Position numbers and translations under genes: made by a program. From Bordetella pseudohinzii (lineage in GTDB: Bacteria; Pseudomonadota; Gammaproteobacteria; Burkholderiales; Burkholderiaceae_B), in NCBI RefSeq assembly GCF_000657795.2, contig NZ_JHEP02000001.1:124001-188000 (forward strand): a DNA stretch of 64,000 nt, written 5' to 3'. Positions 42,556 through 52,485 of this stretch are shown piece after piece. Below the pieces are notes generated by a model. The model ran no database searches. It was given only the letters and a program-made list of their open reading frames with translations, and was not told where the DNA came from. Positions within the stretch are counted from its first letter, which is position 1, and each line of letters starts with the position of its first letter.

Positions 42556-45500
42556 ATGGCCGCCGACACCTTCGCCTCCCTGCTGCCCGCCTACGCCGAG
42601 CTGGACTGCCAATCCAATTTCAGCTTTCTGACCGGCGCCTCGCATCCCGAAGAACTGGTCGAGCGCGCCGTGAAACTCGGCTATACGGCGCTGGCCATCA
42701 CCGATGAGTGCTCGCTGGCCGGGGTGGTGCGCGCCCATGTCGAGGCCGCCAAGCACCGGGACCTGCAGCTCATCATCGGCAGCCGCCTGTCGCTGGACAA
42801 CGGCAGCCATGCGCCCATCGAACTCGTCCTGCTGGCCCAGGACAAGGACGGCTATGGCAATCTGGCCGAACTCATCACCCTGGGCCGCGGCCGCGCCGAG
42901 AAAGGCCATTATCTGCTGCGCCCCGCCGACCTGGTCGGCCACCCGGCGGGGCGCGGCATACCGGGCTGCCTGGCCATCCTCACGCCCGCCTATGGCCAGC
43001 CGCCCGCCGAGATGGCCGCGCAGGCGCAATGGCTGGCGCGCCACTTCCCGGGCCGGGCCTGGGTCGGCCTGTCGCAATTGCAGCGCTCGCGCGATGACCT
43101 GCACCGCGCCGCCGTGCAGGCCGCCGCGCAATCGGCCGGCCTGCCCGTGGCGGCCATCGGCCAGGTGCAGATGCATGTGCGTTCGCGCAAGCCCGTGCAC
43201 GACACCCTGGCCGCCATCCGCAGCGGCCGCAGCGTGGCGCAATGCGGTTATGACCTGGCCGCCAATGCCGAGCGCCACCTGCGCTCGCGCCTGCGCCTGG
43301 CCGGGCTCTATCCGGCAGCCGCCCTGGCCGAGACCCAGGCCATCGCGCAACGCTGCGATTTTTCCTTGGACGAAATCCGCTACGAATACCCCGACGAAAT
43401 CGTGCCCGCCGGCCATACGCCCGCCTCCTATCTGCGCCACGCCGCCTACGAGGGCGCGGCCGGGCGCTTCCCCGGCGGGATTCCCGAATCGGTGCGCGGG
43501 CTCATCGAGAAAGAGCTCGCGCTCATCGCCGAGCTGCAATACGAAGCCTATTTCCTGACCGTGCATGACATCGTGCGCTATGCGCGCAGTCAGGGCATTC
43601 TCTGCCAGGGGCGCGGCTCGGCGGCCAACTCGGCGGTCTGCTACTGCCTGGGCATCACGGCCGTGGACCCCAGCAACGGCAATGCGCTGTTCGAGCGCTT
43701 CCTCAGCAAGGAGCGCAATGAGCCGCCCGACATCGATGTGGATTTCGAACACCAGCGCCGCGAAGAAGTCATCCAGTACATCTATGGCAAATACGGCCGC
43801 CCGCGCGCCGCGCTGACGGCGGTGGTCATCACCTACCGGCCGCGCAGCGTGCTGCGCGACACCGGCCGCGCGCTCGGTCTGGACCCGGCCATCATCGACG
43901 CCGTGGCGCGCGCCCATCAATGGTGGGACGGCAAAAAAGAAATGCTGCGCACCCTGGGCCAGTGCGGGCTGGACCCGGGCTCGCGCCTGGCCCGGCAATG
44001 GGCCATCCTGGCCGAAACCCTGATCGGTTTTCCCCGCCATCTGTCGCAGCATCCGGGCGGTTTCGTCATCTCGCGCGGCAAGCTCTCGCGGCTGGTGCCG
44101 ATCGAAAACGCCGCCATGGAAGGCCGCAGCGTGGTGCAATGGGACAAGGACGATCTCGACGCCCTCAACCTGCTGAAGGTCGATGTGCTGGCGCTGGGCA
44201 TGCTGTCCATGCTGCGGCGCGCGCTGGAGATGGCCGGCCGGCGGCGCGGCGCCCCGCTGGCGCTGCACCAGATCCCGCAGGGCGACACGCCCACCTATGA
44301 CATGATCTGCCGCGCCGATACCGTGGGCACCTTCCAGATCGAATCGCGCGCGCAGATGAGCATGCTGCCGCGCCTGCGGCCGCGCTGCTACTACGACCTG
44401 GTGGTGCAGGTGGCCATCGTGCGCCCCGGACCCATCCAGGGCGGCATGGTCCATCCCTATCTGCGCCGCCGCCAGGGCAAGGAAGACGTCATCTATCCCG
44501 GCAAGGCCGTCGAAGACGTGCTCGAACGCACCAAGGGCGTGCCCATCTTCCAGGAGCAGGTCATGCAGATCGCCGTGGCCGCCGCCGGCTTCACGCCGGG
44601 CGAGGCCGACCAGTTGCGGCGCTCCATGGCGGCGTGGCGGCGCAAGGGCGGGGTCGATAAATTCCGCCAGAAACTCATCAACGGCCTGCTCAAGAACCAA
44701 TACAGCCTGGAGTTCGCCGAGGCGCTGTTCCGCCAGATCGAAGGGTTTGGCGAATATGGCTTTCCGGAAAGCCATGCCGCCAGCTTCGCCCAGCTGGCCT
44801 ATGCCAGCGCCTGGCTCAAATGCCATGAGCCCGAAGCCTTTCTGGCCGCGCTGCTGAATTCCCAGCCCATGGGCTTTTACGCCCCCGCGCAATTGGTGCA
44901 GGACGCCCGCCGCCACGGCGTGAGGGTGCTGCCGGTCGACATCACCCAGAGCCGCTGGGAAGCCTCGTTCGAAGCCCTGCCCGGCCAGGCCCGCCCGGCC
45001 GTGCGCCTGGGCCTGAACCAGATCAAGGGCCTCAAGGAAGCCGCCGGGCTGCGCATCGAGGCCGCCCGCCAGCAACAGCCCTATGCCGACATCGCCGACC
45101 TCGGGCGCCGCGCCGGCCTGACCCGCCAGGAGCTCGACGCCCTGGCGGCCGCCGACGCCCTGCGCCCGCTGGCCGGACATCGCCGCCAGGCCCGCTGGCA
45201 GTCCGCCGCCGGCGTGCACAGCCGCGACCTGCTGCGCGATGCGCCCATCCACGAAACCGAACGCCCCCTGCTGCCCGCCCCCACCGAAGGCCAGACCATC
45301 GTGGCCGACTACGACAGCACCGGCCTGACCCTGAATCGCCATCCGGTCTCGCTGCTGCGCGCCCAGCTGGCCGCCCGCCGCTTCGAACCGGCCAAGGTCC
45401 TCAACACCTATCCGGACCGCCGCCTGGCGCGCGCCTGCGGCATCGTCACCGTGCGCCAGCGCCCCCAGACCGCCAAAGGCACCATCTTCGTCACCATCGA

Positions 45501-45717
45501 AGACGAAACCGGCCCGGTCAATGTGGTGGTCCGCAATGAACTCATCGAACGCCAGCGCCGCGAACTGCTCGGCGCCGTCCTGCTCGGCGTCTACGGCACC
45601 TGGCAGAACATCGACAACGTCCGCAACCTCGTCGCGCAGCGCCTGGTCGACCTGTCCGCCCTATTGCAGCAGCTCGACGAAGACGGCCTGCAAACGCAGA
45701 GCCGGAATTTTCATTGA
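42556..45717 (+). CDS. dnaE2: Error-prone DNA polymerase III alpha subunit DnaE2
   Basis: 1053 residues, shorter than replicative DnaE (about 1160). N-terminal PHP domain (AELDCQSNFSFLTGASHPEE), polymerase catalytic Asp392, Asp394 and Asp396 in PPDIDVDFEHQRREEV, the helix-hairpin-helix near residue 830 and an OB domain near 950 (GTIFVTIEDETGPVNVVV). It carries out SOS mutagenic lesion bypass with ImuA and ImuB. ATG lies 8 bp after imuB; a longer frame into imuB is rejected. Confidence 0.95.
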   Translation: MAADTFASLLPAYAELDCQSNFSFLTGASHPEELVERAVKLGYTALAITDECSLAGVVRAHVEAAKHRDLQLIIGSRLSLDNGSHAPIELVLLAQDKDGYGNLAELITLGRGRAEKGHYLLRPADLVGHPAGRGIPGCLAILTPAYGQPPAEMAAQAQWLARHFPGRAWVGLSQLQRSRDDLHRAAVQAAAQSAGLPVAAIGQVQMHVRSRKPVHDTLAAIRSGRSVAQCGYDLAANAERHLRSRLRLAGLYPAAALAETQAIAQRCDFSLDEIRYEYPDEIVPAGHTPASYLRHAAYEGAAGRFPGGIPESVRGLIEKELALIAELQYEAYFLTVHDIVRYARSQGILCQGRGSAANSAVCYCLGITAVDPSNGNALFERFLSKERNEPPDIDVDFEHQRREEVIQYIYGKYGRPRAALTAVVITYRPRSVLRDTGRALGLDPAIIDAVARAHQWWDGKKEMLRTLGQCGLDPGSRLARQWAILAETLIGFPRHLSQHPGGFVISRGKLSRLVPIENAAMEGRSVVQWDKDDLDALNLLKVDVLALGMLSMLRRALEMAGRRRGAPLALHQIPQGDTPTYDMICRADTVGTFQIESRAQMSMLPRLRPRCYYDLVVQVAIVRPGPIQGGMVHPYLRRRQGKEDVIYPGKAVEDVLERTKGVPIFQEQVMQIAVAAAGFTPGEADQLRRSMAAWRRKGGVDKFRQKLINGLLKNQYSLEFAEALFRQIEGFGEYGFPESHAASFAQLAYASAWLKCHEPEAFLAALLNSQPMGFYAPAQLVQDARRHGVRVLPVDITQSRWEASFEALPGQARPAVRLGLNQIKGLKEAAGLRIEAARQQQPYADIADLGRRAGLTRQELDALAAADALRPLAGHRRQARWQSAAGVHSRDLLRDAPIHETERPLLPAPTEGQTIVADYDSTGLTLNRHPVSLLRAQLAARRFEPAKVLNTYPDRRLARACGIVTVRQRPQTAKGTIFVTIEDETGPVNVVVRNELIERQRRELLGAVLLGVYGTWQNIDNVRNLVAQRLVDLSALLQQLDEDGLQTQSRNFH

Positions 45718-45767
45718 CCTCACGGTGCCTGACACCTGCCCTATCGACCACGCATGGCCGACACCGC

Positions 45768-46289
45768 CTAGCCCAACACCGCCCGCCAGGCTTGCAGCTT
45801 CTCCTCAAACCCCTGCGCCGCATGCGCGGGGCTGGTCGAAGGCAGGGCCAGCACGCGCAGGCGGCTGTCGCGGCCGGCCAGCATGGGGCCGACGTGGCGG
45901 CGGTAGAGCTGGGCGGCCTTGGCGCCGTTCAGGCCGATGACTTCGAGCCTGGGATGGCGGGCCAGGAAGCCGGCGAAGTCATTGGGCACGGCGCTGGCCG
46001 CGACGATGGCCGCGTCCAGGCTGCCGGGCCGCTCGCAGGCGGCCAGCACGTCCCACAGGGCCACGCCCGCCTCCTGCAAGGCCCGCAGGCGGGCGTGGTA
46101 GGGCGCGGCGGCGTCCACCCCGAACAAGGCCTGGGCGATGCGCCAGAAGGCATTGCGCGCATGGGCGTAGTACTCGCCCCGCGCCAGCGAGACCGCGCCC
46201 GGCATGGTGCCCAGGATGAGGATGCGCGCATCGGCGCGGGCCGCCGGCGCAAAGCCCTGCACACGCGGCGAGGCGGCCTCAGCGCGCAT
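45768..46289 (-). CDS. DNA-deoxyinosine glycosylase (UDG superfamily, HDG type)
   Basis: 173 residues. LILGTMPGAVSLARGEYYAH and RNAFWRI (about residues 24-50) are the family 6 UDG (hypoxanthine-DNA glycosylase) motif, with Asn46 as the candidate catalytic residue; LPSTSPAHA near the C-terminus is motif II. It removes hypoxanthine and perhaps uracil from DNA. Start ATG overlaps the fetB stop by 11 bp, coupling a base-excision enzyme to iron export. Confidence 0.85.
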   Translation of the reverse strand: MRAEAASPRVQGFAPAARADARILILGTMPGAVSLARGEYYAHARNAFWRIAQALFGVDAAAPYHARLRALQEAGVALWDVLAACERPGSLDAAIVAASAVPNDFAGFLARHPRLEVIGLNGAKAAQLYRRHVGPMLAGRDSRLRVLALPSTSPAHAAQGFEEKLQAWRAVLG

Positions 46290-47103
46290 GCAGGCGGTCC
46301 AGGCGCAGGCGGCCGCGTCCGTCGCTCAGGCGGTGCAGCGCCGCCCAGGACACGCCGATGGCCGCCAGGCCGCTGGCGCCGCACAGCAGGAAGAGAATGA
46401 GGATCTGGTACTTGACGGCCTCGACGGGATCCATGCCGGCGATGATCTGGCCCGTCATGATGCCGGGCAGCGTGATGATGCCGGCCGCCGCCATCTGGTT
46501 GATCGAAGGCACCAGGCCGCGCCGCACGGATTCGCGCATCAGCATCGAGAAGGCCTGCCTGGGCGTGGCGCCCAGGGCGATGCGGGCCTCGATGGCGGCG
46601 CGTTCGCGGCGCACGCCGACCAGCATATTGTCCAGCGCCAGGCTGCCGGCATTGAGCACGCTGCCCAGCACGATGCCGACCAGCGAAATCAGATACCGCG
46701 GGTCATACCAGGGATCGGGCCGCAGCGCGGTGCTGAGAATGAAGAGCGCGGTGACCGCCGTGGTGCTGACCACGGCCAGCGCGCCGATGCGCAGATTGCC
46801 CGCCGCGCTCAGGCGTTCGGCGGGCCGGGCCGCGACCTCGCGCGCGGCCAGCCCCATCATGATCAATACCACGATCGTGGTAAGCCAGGGCGCGGCGTTG
46901 GCGAAGACCACGCGCAGGATATGGCCGACCAGCAGCAGCTGCACCACGGTGCGCGCGGCCGCCCAGAGGATGCTGCGCTCCATGCGCAGCCGCAGGCCCA
47001 GGGAAATCAGGGCGCTCAAGGCCACCAGCGAGGCGGCGATGGCCAGGTCGCTGGCTTGCAGCGTGAGCACGCCCTGCACGGCGGGCTGGGTCAGGCTGTT
47101 CAT
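46279..47103 (-). CDS. fetB: FetB-type iron efflux ABC permease
   Basis: 274 residues with about seven membrane helices. GLAAREVAARPAERLS and the EARIALGATPRQAFSMLMRE segment, plus GIITLPGIMTGQIIAG, are FetB (UPF0014/YbbM) signatures. FetAB exports iron and raises resistance to oxidative stress in E. coli. Coupled to fetA by an ATGA overlap at 47100-47103. Confidence 0.93.
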   Translation of the reverse strand: MNSLTQPAVQGVLTLQASDLAIAASLVALSALISLGLRLRMERSILWAAARTVVQLLLVGHILRVVFANAAPWLTTIVVLIMMGLAAREVAARPAERLSAAGNLRIGALAVVSTTAVTALFILSTALRPDPWYDPRYLISLVGIVLGSVLNAGSLALDNMLVGVRRERAAIEARIALGATPRQAFSMLMRESVRRGLVPSINQMAAAGIITLPGIMTGQIIAGMDPVEAVKYQILILFLLCGASGLAAIGVSWAALHRLSDGRGRLRLDRLHAR

Positions 47104-47738
47104 TGCGGCTCCAGTCGGTGGTTGCGCAGCAGATAATGCCGGCTGGCCAGGCGCTGGGCCTGGGCGGGGTTGTGCGTGACCACCATGGCCGTCATGCCGC
47201 CGGCCAGCGAGCGCAGGATCAGGTCTTCGACGCGCTCGGTGGCGGCCTCGTCCAGCGAGGCCGTGGGCTCATCGAGCAGGATGACGGGCGGCCGGTCGCG
47301 CAAGGCGCGCGCCAGGCCCAGGCGTTGCCGCTCGCCGGTGGACAGCTCGTTGACCTGCGCCTGCAGGATGTCCTGGCGCAGGCCCAGCGCCTCGAACAAG
47401 CCCTCCAGGGCCGCGGCATCCATGCCCGGCCCGGGCGCGAAATGCGGCGCCACGGCGTCGTCCCACCAGCCGGCTTCGGCCTGGCAATAACGCACGAGAC
47501 GGCGCCAGGCCGGCCCCGGCATGCTGGCGCGCGCCGCGCCGTCGAGCCAGATGTCGCCCAGCCCGGGATCCAGGTCGGCGACCTGGCGCAGGAAAAGGGA
47601 TTTGCCGGCGCCCGAGGCGCCCATGATGGAGATGCACTCGCCGCGCGCCAGGTCCAGGTCGGCCGGCACGAAGCCGGCCGGCGCCACGCCGCGCAGACAG
47701 AGGTAGCCGCCCTTGGGCGGCAAGGACGAAACGCTCAT
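47100..47738 (-). CDS. fetA: FetA-type iron efflux ABC ATPase
   Basis: 212 residues. Walker A GASGAGKS (residues 40-47), signature LSTGERQR (132-139), Walker B PVILLDEP (about 151-158) and switch His in VVTHNPAQA. Length and pairing with FetB mark it as FetA/YbbL. ATG at 47738; an upstream in-frame extension of about 50 residues is Arg/Cys-rich and non-homologous. Confidence 0.91.
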   Translation of the reverse strand: MSVSSLPPKGGYLCLRGVAPAGFVPADLDLARGECISIMGASGAGKSLFLRQVADLDPGLGDIWLDGAARASMPGPAWRRLVRYCQAEAGWWDDAVAPHFAPGPGMDAAALEGLFEALGLRQDILQAQVNELSTGERQRLGLARALRDRPPVILLDEPTASLDEAATERVEDLILRSLAGGMTAMVVTHNPAQAQRLASRHYLLRNHRLEPQ

Positions 47739-47808
47739 GGCAGGAAAGCGGTGATGCGGGACATGGAGGGCATTATGCCGCCCTGCCCCGCATCCGGCCA
47801 GCCGGGGC

Positions 47809-49665
47809 TCAGGCCGCCAGGCGGCGCTCGATTTCCGACTTGGTCCGCGACAGCGCCGGCGGCAGGCCGCGGGCCAGCTGCGCGAACAGCTCGCCATGCA
47901 GGCCCAGCTCTTCGCGCCAGGCCGGCGCGTCCACCGAGATCACCTGCTGGAACTGGTCGGGCGTGAACTCCAGGCCGGTCCAGTCGATGTCGCCATAGGC
48001 GGGCGAAATGCCGAAGACCTGCTCCTGGCCGCCCGCCTCGCCGTCCAGGCGGCCCAGCATCCACTTCAGCACGCGCATGTTCTCGCCAAAGCCCGGCCAG
48101 ACGAACTTGCCGTCCGGACCCTTGCGGAACCAGTTCACGCAGTAGATGCGCGGCAGCTTGGCGCCGGCATCGGACAGCCGTTGGCCCACGGTGAGCCAGT
48201 GGTTGAAGTAGTCGGCCATGTTGTAGCCGCAGAACGGCAGCATGGCGAAGGGATCGCGGCGCACCACGCCCTGCTTGCCCGCGGCCGCGGCCGTGGTTTC
48301 CGAGCCCATGGTGGCGGCCATGTAGACGCCTTCGACCCAATCGCGGGCCTCGGTCACCAGGGGCACCGTGGTCGAACGGCGGCCGCCGAAGATGAAGGCG
48401 TCGATGGCCACGCCCTGCGGGTTCTCCCATTCCGGATCGATGGACGGGCACTGCGAAGCGGGCGCCGTGAAGCGCGCGTTCGGATGGGCCGCCTTGCGGC
48501 CGGTCTCGCGCGCGATCTCGGGCGTCCAGTCCTGGCCCTGCCAGTCGATCAGGTGCGCCGGCGGCACGTCGGTCATGCCTTCCCACCACACGTCGCCGTC
48601 ATCGGTCAGCGCCACATTGGTGAAGATGACATTGGCCTTGAGCGTGGCCATGGCATTGAAGTTGGTCTTCTCGCTGGTGCCCGGGGCCACGCCGAAATAA
48701 CCGGCCTCGGGGTTGATGGCGCGCAGGCGGCCGTCGGCGCCCGGCTTGATCCAGGCGATGTCATCGCCAATGGTGGTGACTTTCCAGCCGTCCATGCCGG
48801 CCGGCGGGATCAGCATGGCGAAGTTGGTCTTGCCGCAGGCCGAGGGGAAGGCGGCGGCCACATGGTATTTGCGGCCCTTGGGCGAGGTCACGCCCAGGAT
48901 CAGCATGTGCTCGGCCAGCCAGCCTTCGTCGCGGCCCATGGTCGAGGCGATGCGCAGCGCGAAGCACTTCTTGCCCAGCAGGGCGTTGCCGCCGTAGCCC
49001 GAGCCGAAGCTCCAGATCTCGCGCGTCTCGGGATAATGGACGATGTATTTGACCGGATTGCAGGGCCAGGCCACGTCGGCCTCGCCGGCGGCCAGCGGCT
49101 TGCCCACGCTGTGCACGCAAGGCACGAATTCGCCGTCGGCGCCCAGCACGTCCCACACGGCGCGGCCCATGCGGGTCATGATGCGCATGTTCACGACCAC
49201 ATAGGGGCTGTCGGAAAGCTCGACGCCGATATGGGCGATGGGCGAGCCCAGCGGGCCCATGGAAAACGGCACCACGTAGAGGGTGCGGCCGCGCATGGCG
49301 CCTTCGAACAGGCCTTGCAGGGTGGCGCGCATCTCGGCGGGCGCGGCCCAGTTATTGGTCGGGCCGGCGTCTTCCTCGCGCTCCGAACAGATGAAGGTGC
49401 GGTCTTCGACCCGGGCGACGTCGGAGGGATCGGACCAGGCAAGATAGGAATTGGGACGCTTCTCGGCGTTCAGGCGGCGCATGGTGCCGGCCTGCACCAT
49501 CTGCTCGCACAGACGGTCGTATTCCTCTTGCGAGCCGTCGCACCAAACCACGCGATCGGGCTGCGTCAAGGCGACTACGCTCTGCACCCAGTCGACCAAG
49601 CGGGCGTGCTTGACATAGGACGGGACATTCAGCGGCGGCAGTTTGACCTCGGCGGTTTGCGTCAT
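47809..49665 (-). CDS. pckG: Phosphoenolpyruvate carboxykinase (GTP)
   Basis: 618 residues, the usual PckG length. The P-loop with the catalytic Cys is [18 protein letters not shown] (about 277-294), the metal-binding [10 protein letters not shown] follows, and [12 protein letters not shown] is the GTP-binding region. It converts oxaloacetate and GTP to PEP and CO2 in gluconeogenesis. ATG 49665 is preceded by AGGAG with 8-base spacing. Monocistronic, divergent from the M20 amidase gene. Confidence 0.96.
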   Translation of the reverse strand: MTQTAEVKLPPLNVPSYVKHARLVDWVQSVVALTQPDRVVWCDGSQEEYDRLCEQMVQAGTMRRLNAEKRPNSYLAWSDPSDVARVEDRTFICSEREEDAGPTNNWAAPAEMRATLQGLFEGAMRGRTLYVVPFSMGPLGSPIAHIGVELSDSPYVVVNMRIMTRMGRAVWDVLGADGEFVPCVHSVGKPLAAGEADVAWPCNPVKYIVHYPETREIWSFGSGYGGNALLGKKCFALRIASTMGRDEGWLAEHMLILGVTSPKGRKYHVAAAFPSACGKTNFAMLIPPAGMDGWKVTTIGDDIAWIKPGADGRLRAINPEAGYFGVAPGTSEKTNFNAMATLKANVIFTNVALTDDGDVWWEGMTDVPPAHLIDWQGQDWTPEIARETGRKAAHPNARFTAPASQCPSIDPEWENPQGVAIDAFIFGGRRSTTVPLVTEARDWVEGVYMAATMGSETTAAAAGKQGVVRRDPFAMLPFCGYNMADYFNHWLTVGQRLSDAGAKLPRIYCVNWFRKGPDGKFVWPGFGENMRVLKWMLGRLDGEAGGQEQVFGISPAYGDIDWTGLEFTPDQFQQVISVDAPAWREELGLHGELFAQLARGLPPALSRTKSEIERRLAA

Positions 49666-49950
49666 ACGGTAAATCTCCTGGATATGGCTAAGGATTGCTG
49701 CGCGGCGCCCTTGGCGGCACCGCGAAAAAACGTGGCCCGGCAGACCAGGTCCCCGGGCAATGCGGCCATCATACTTGGGAGAATGCGGGCCGACCAAGCG
49801 ACTTCATATCCGTTTACCGCTGGATACTACGGGTTTACCCGGGCCGATTCCGCCGTTGTTTGGGCCGGCCGCGGCCCGGCCCTGGCGCGCCGGCGCCCGC
49901 GGCGGCTATGACATAATCGGCCAGCCTCAGGGCCCTCTTTTTTTCCGCAT

Positions 49951-51210
49951 ATGAGCACCGCCGTTTTCCCTCCCTTGAATGCCGAGCGCCTGTGGGCGCG
50001 TGTCGAAACCCTCTCGCGCATGACGCTGCCGGGCCAGCCCTGGACACGCCGCGCCTTCAGTCCGCTGTTCGATCAGGCGCGCGCCTGGCTGCGCGCGGAA
50101 TTCGAGGCCGCGGGCCTGGCCTGCCGCATCGATGCCGGCGGCAACCTGATCGGCCGCCTGGCCGGCCGCGACGCCGCGAAAAAACCCCTGGTCACGGGCT
50201 CGCATTGCGACACCGTGCTTGAGGGCGGCCGCTTCGACGGCATCATCGGCGTGCTGGCGGGCATCGAGGTGGCGCATACGCTCAAAGACCACGGCCTGAG
50301 CCTCGATCACGCCTTCGAGGTCATCGACTTCCTGTCCGAAGAGCCCAGCGACTACGGCATTTCCTGTGTCGGCAGCCGCGCCATCAGCGGCCATCTCACC
50401 CCGGACATGCTGGCCGCCCGCAACCCCGACGGCGAAACCCTGGCGCAGGGCATCGCCCGCGCCGGCGGCGACCCGGCCGCGCTGGACCGCGCCTTGCGCG
50501 GCCCGGGCGAGACGGCCGCCTTCGTGGAGCTGCATATCGAACAAGGCCCGGTGCTGGAGACGCGCGGCCTGCCCATCGGCGTGGTCAGCAATATCGTGGG
50601 CATCCGCCGTTCGCGCATCGTGGTGCAGGGCCGGCCCGACCATGCCGGCACCACGCCCATGGACATCCGCCGCGACGCCCTGGTGGGCGCGGCCCGCATC
50701 ATCGACGCGGCCCATCGGCGCGCCAGCGGACTGGCCGGCAAGCCGCACTATGTGGTGGCCACCGTGGGACACCTGACGCTCACCCCCAATGCGGCCAACG
50801 CCGTGCCCGGCCGGGTAGACATGACGCTGGAGGTGCGCAGCGACAGCCACGAGGTGCTCGACGCCTTCACCCCGGCCGTGCTGCAAAGCGTGGCGGCCGA
50901 CCTCGCGGCGCTGCGCCTGAGCGTGCAGGCTGAGCCCCTGTCGCGCGCCGAACCCACCGACTGCACGCCCCTGGTGATGGACGCGGTGCGCGGCGCCGCC
51001 CAGGCCCTGGGCTACGCCACCCTGACGCTGCCCAGCGGCGCGGGCCACGACGCCATGTATATGGCGCCCACCGGCCCCATGGGCATGATCTTCATCCCCT
51101 GCCTGGATGGCCGCAGCCATTGCCCCGAAGAATGGATCACGCCCGGGCAGCTGCTCGACGGCACGCGCGTGCTCTACCAGACCCTGCTCGAACTGGACAA
51201 ACTGCCCTGA
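49951..51210 (+). CDS. M20-family Zn amidohydrolase (N-carbamoyl-amino-acid / ureido-acid hydrolase type)
   Basis: 419 residues. Metal motifs GSHCDTVLEGGRFDGIIGV (about 86-104) and SEEPSDYG (near 128), HIEQGPVLE near 189 and the dimerisation domain's GRPDHAGTTPM are typical of the allantoate amidohydrolase/hydantoinase-carbamoylase branch. GAGHDAMYM supplies the last His. The usual EEGSRF is EEPSDYG here, so substrate preference may differ. First gene of an operon with a thioredoxin-like and an EamA gene. Confidence 0.9.
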   Translation: MSTAVFPPLNAERLWARVETLSRMTLPGQPWTRRAFSPLFDQARAWLRAEFEAAGLACRIDAGGNLIGRLAGRDAAKKPLVTGSHCDTVLEGGRFDGIIGVLAGIEVAHTLKDHGLSLDHAFEVIDFLSEEPSDYGISCVGSRAISGHLTPDMLAARNPDGETLAQGIARAGGDPAALDRALRGPGETAAFVELHIEQGPVLETRGLPIGVVSNIVGIRRSRIVVQGRPDHAGTTPMDIRRDALVGAARIIDAAHRRASGLAGKPHYVVATVGHLTLTPNAANAVPGRVDMTLEVRSDSHEVLDAFTPAVLQSVAADLAALRLSVQAEPLSRAEPTDCTPLVMDAVRGAAQALGYATLTLPSGAGHDAMYMAPTGPMGMIFIPCLDGRSHCPEEWITPGQLLDGTRVLYQTLLELDKLP

Positions 51211-51214
51211 GACC

Positions 51215-51550
51215 ATGGACCAGATCGATATCGATGACAGCACCGCCGACCGCAGCCTGCTCGACGCCCCCGGCCTCTCGCTGGTGGTCTTCCATAGCCT
51301 GACCTGCCCGAATTGCCGCATCGCGCGCCAGCGCCTGCCGGCGTTCGAACTGCCGGCCGAACGCATTTTCTGGATCGACGCCGGACGCAACGGCGGGCTG
51401 GTCGAACGCTATGAGGTCTTTCACCTGCCGGCCATCCACGTGGTGCGCGACGGCGCCTATTACGGCCCGATCAGCGCCCAGCTGGCCGACTGGGACCTGC
51501 GCCAGCAGATCGCCCAGGCCCTGGACAACCACCCGGCCGAATTGCCATGA
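51215..51550 (+). CDS. Thioredoxin-family protein with CPNC active site
   Basis: 111 residues. Redox motif CPNC at 31-34 after LSLVVFHSLT, and a cis-Pro in FHLPAIHVVRDG. No signal peptide, so cytosolic. The CPNC dipeptide differs from CGPC of thioredoxin and is nearer to disulfide-handling or specialised reductants. It lies 4 bp after the amidase gene and overlaps the EamA gene by ATGA. Confidence 0.85.
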   Translation: MDQIDIDDSTADRSLLDAPGLSLVVFHSLTCPNCRIARQRLPAFELPAERIFWIDAGRNGGLVERYEVFHLPAIHVVRDGAYYGPISAQLADWDLRQQIAQALDNHPAELP

Positions 51551-52476
51551 CGCCGGCCCGCCGGCCGCTGGACGGCTTCGCCACCGGCACCATGCTGGTG
51601 CTGTGCCTGTGCTGGGCCATGCAGCAGATCGCCATCAAGCTCGTGGCCCAGGACGTCGCGCCGCTATTGCAGATCGGCCTGCGCTCGGCCTTTGCCGCCG
51701 TGGTGCTGGGCCTGGTGCTGCTGCGTGCCGAAGGCCTGCGCTTCTGGCGCGACGGCAGCGCCCGCGCCGGCCTGGGCGTGGGCCTGCTGTTCGCCCTGGA
51801 GTTCGTCTTCGTGGCCCTGGGGCTGCACTACACCACGGCCTCGCACATGGCGGTGTTTCTCTATACCGCGCCCATCTTCGCCGCCCTGGGCCTGCACGCG
51901 CGCGTGCCCGGCGAACGGCTCAAGCCCCTGCAGTGGGCCGGCGTGGTCCTGGCGTTCGCGGGCATCGCGACGGCCTTCCTGGGCAAGCCCGCGCCCACCG
52001 CCGCCGCGCCCAATATGCTGCTGGGCGATGTCCTGGGGCTGCTGGCTGGCGCGGCCTGGGGCCTGACCACCGTGGGCATCCGCGCCAGCCGGCTGTCGGA
52101 GGCTCCGGCCGCCAAGACCCTGTTCTACCAGATGGCCTGCGCCGCCCTGGCGCTGCCGCTGCTGCACGGCCTGATGGGCGGCGCCTCGCCCGTGTGGACG
52201 GCGCCGGCCCTCTATAGCCTGGCTTTCCAGTGCGTGGCGGTGGCGCTGTTCAGCTATCTGGTGTGGTTCTGGCTGCTGCGCCGCTATCTGGCCACGCGGC
52301 TGTCGGTGCTGTCCTTCCTGACGCCGCTGTTCGGCGTCGGCCTGGGCGTGGCCTTGCTGGACGAGCCGCTCGACGGCCATTTCGCCGCGGGCGCCGCGCT
52401 GGTGCTGGCGGGCATCACCCTGGTGAGCGCCGCCGGCATGCTGCAGGCCTGGTGGGCGCGCCGCCAGGCCTGTTAG
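51547..52476 (+). CDS. EamA/DMT-family transporter
   Basis: 309 residues, ten predicted helices in two EamA repeats (about residues 12-145 and 155-300). HYTTASHMAVFLYTAPIFAAL and FLTPLFGVGLGVALLDEPLD are DMT-exporter motifs. It probably exports an amino acid or related metabolite; operon context with the M20 amidase suggests the same compound family. Substrate not determinable. Confidence 0.92.
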   Translation: MTPARRPLDGFATGTMLVLCLCWAMQQIAIKLVAQDVAPLLQIGLRSAFAAVVLGLVLLRAEGLRFWRDGSARAGLGVGLLFALEFVFVALGLHYTTASHMAVFLYTAPIFAALGLHARVPGERLKPLQWAGVVLAFAGIATAFLGKPAPTAAAPNMLLGDVLGLLAGAAWGLTTVGIRASRLSEAPAAKTLFYQMACAALALPLLHGLMGGASPVWTAPALYSLAFQCVAVALFSYLVWFWLLRRYLATRLSVLSFLTPLFGVGLGVALLDEPLDGHFAAGAALVLAGITLVSAAGMLQAWWARRQAC

Positions 52477-52485
52477 CCCGGCTCC

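Noticed and set aside
42544-45342. 932-codon open frame on the - strand opposite dnaE2
   Set aside because: Low-complexity composition and mirror image of an evident polymerase gene.
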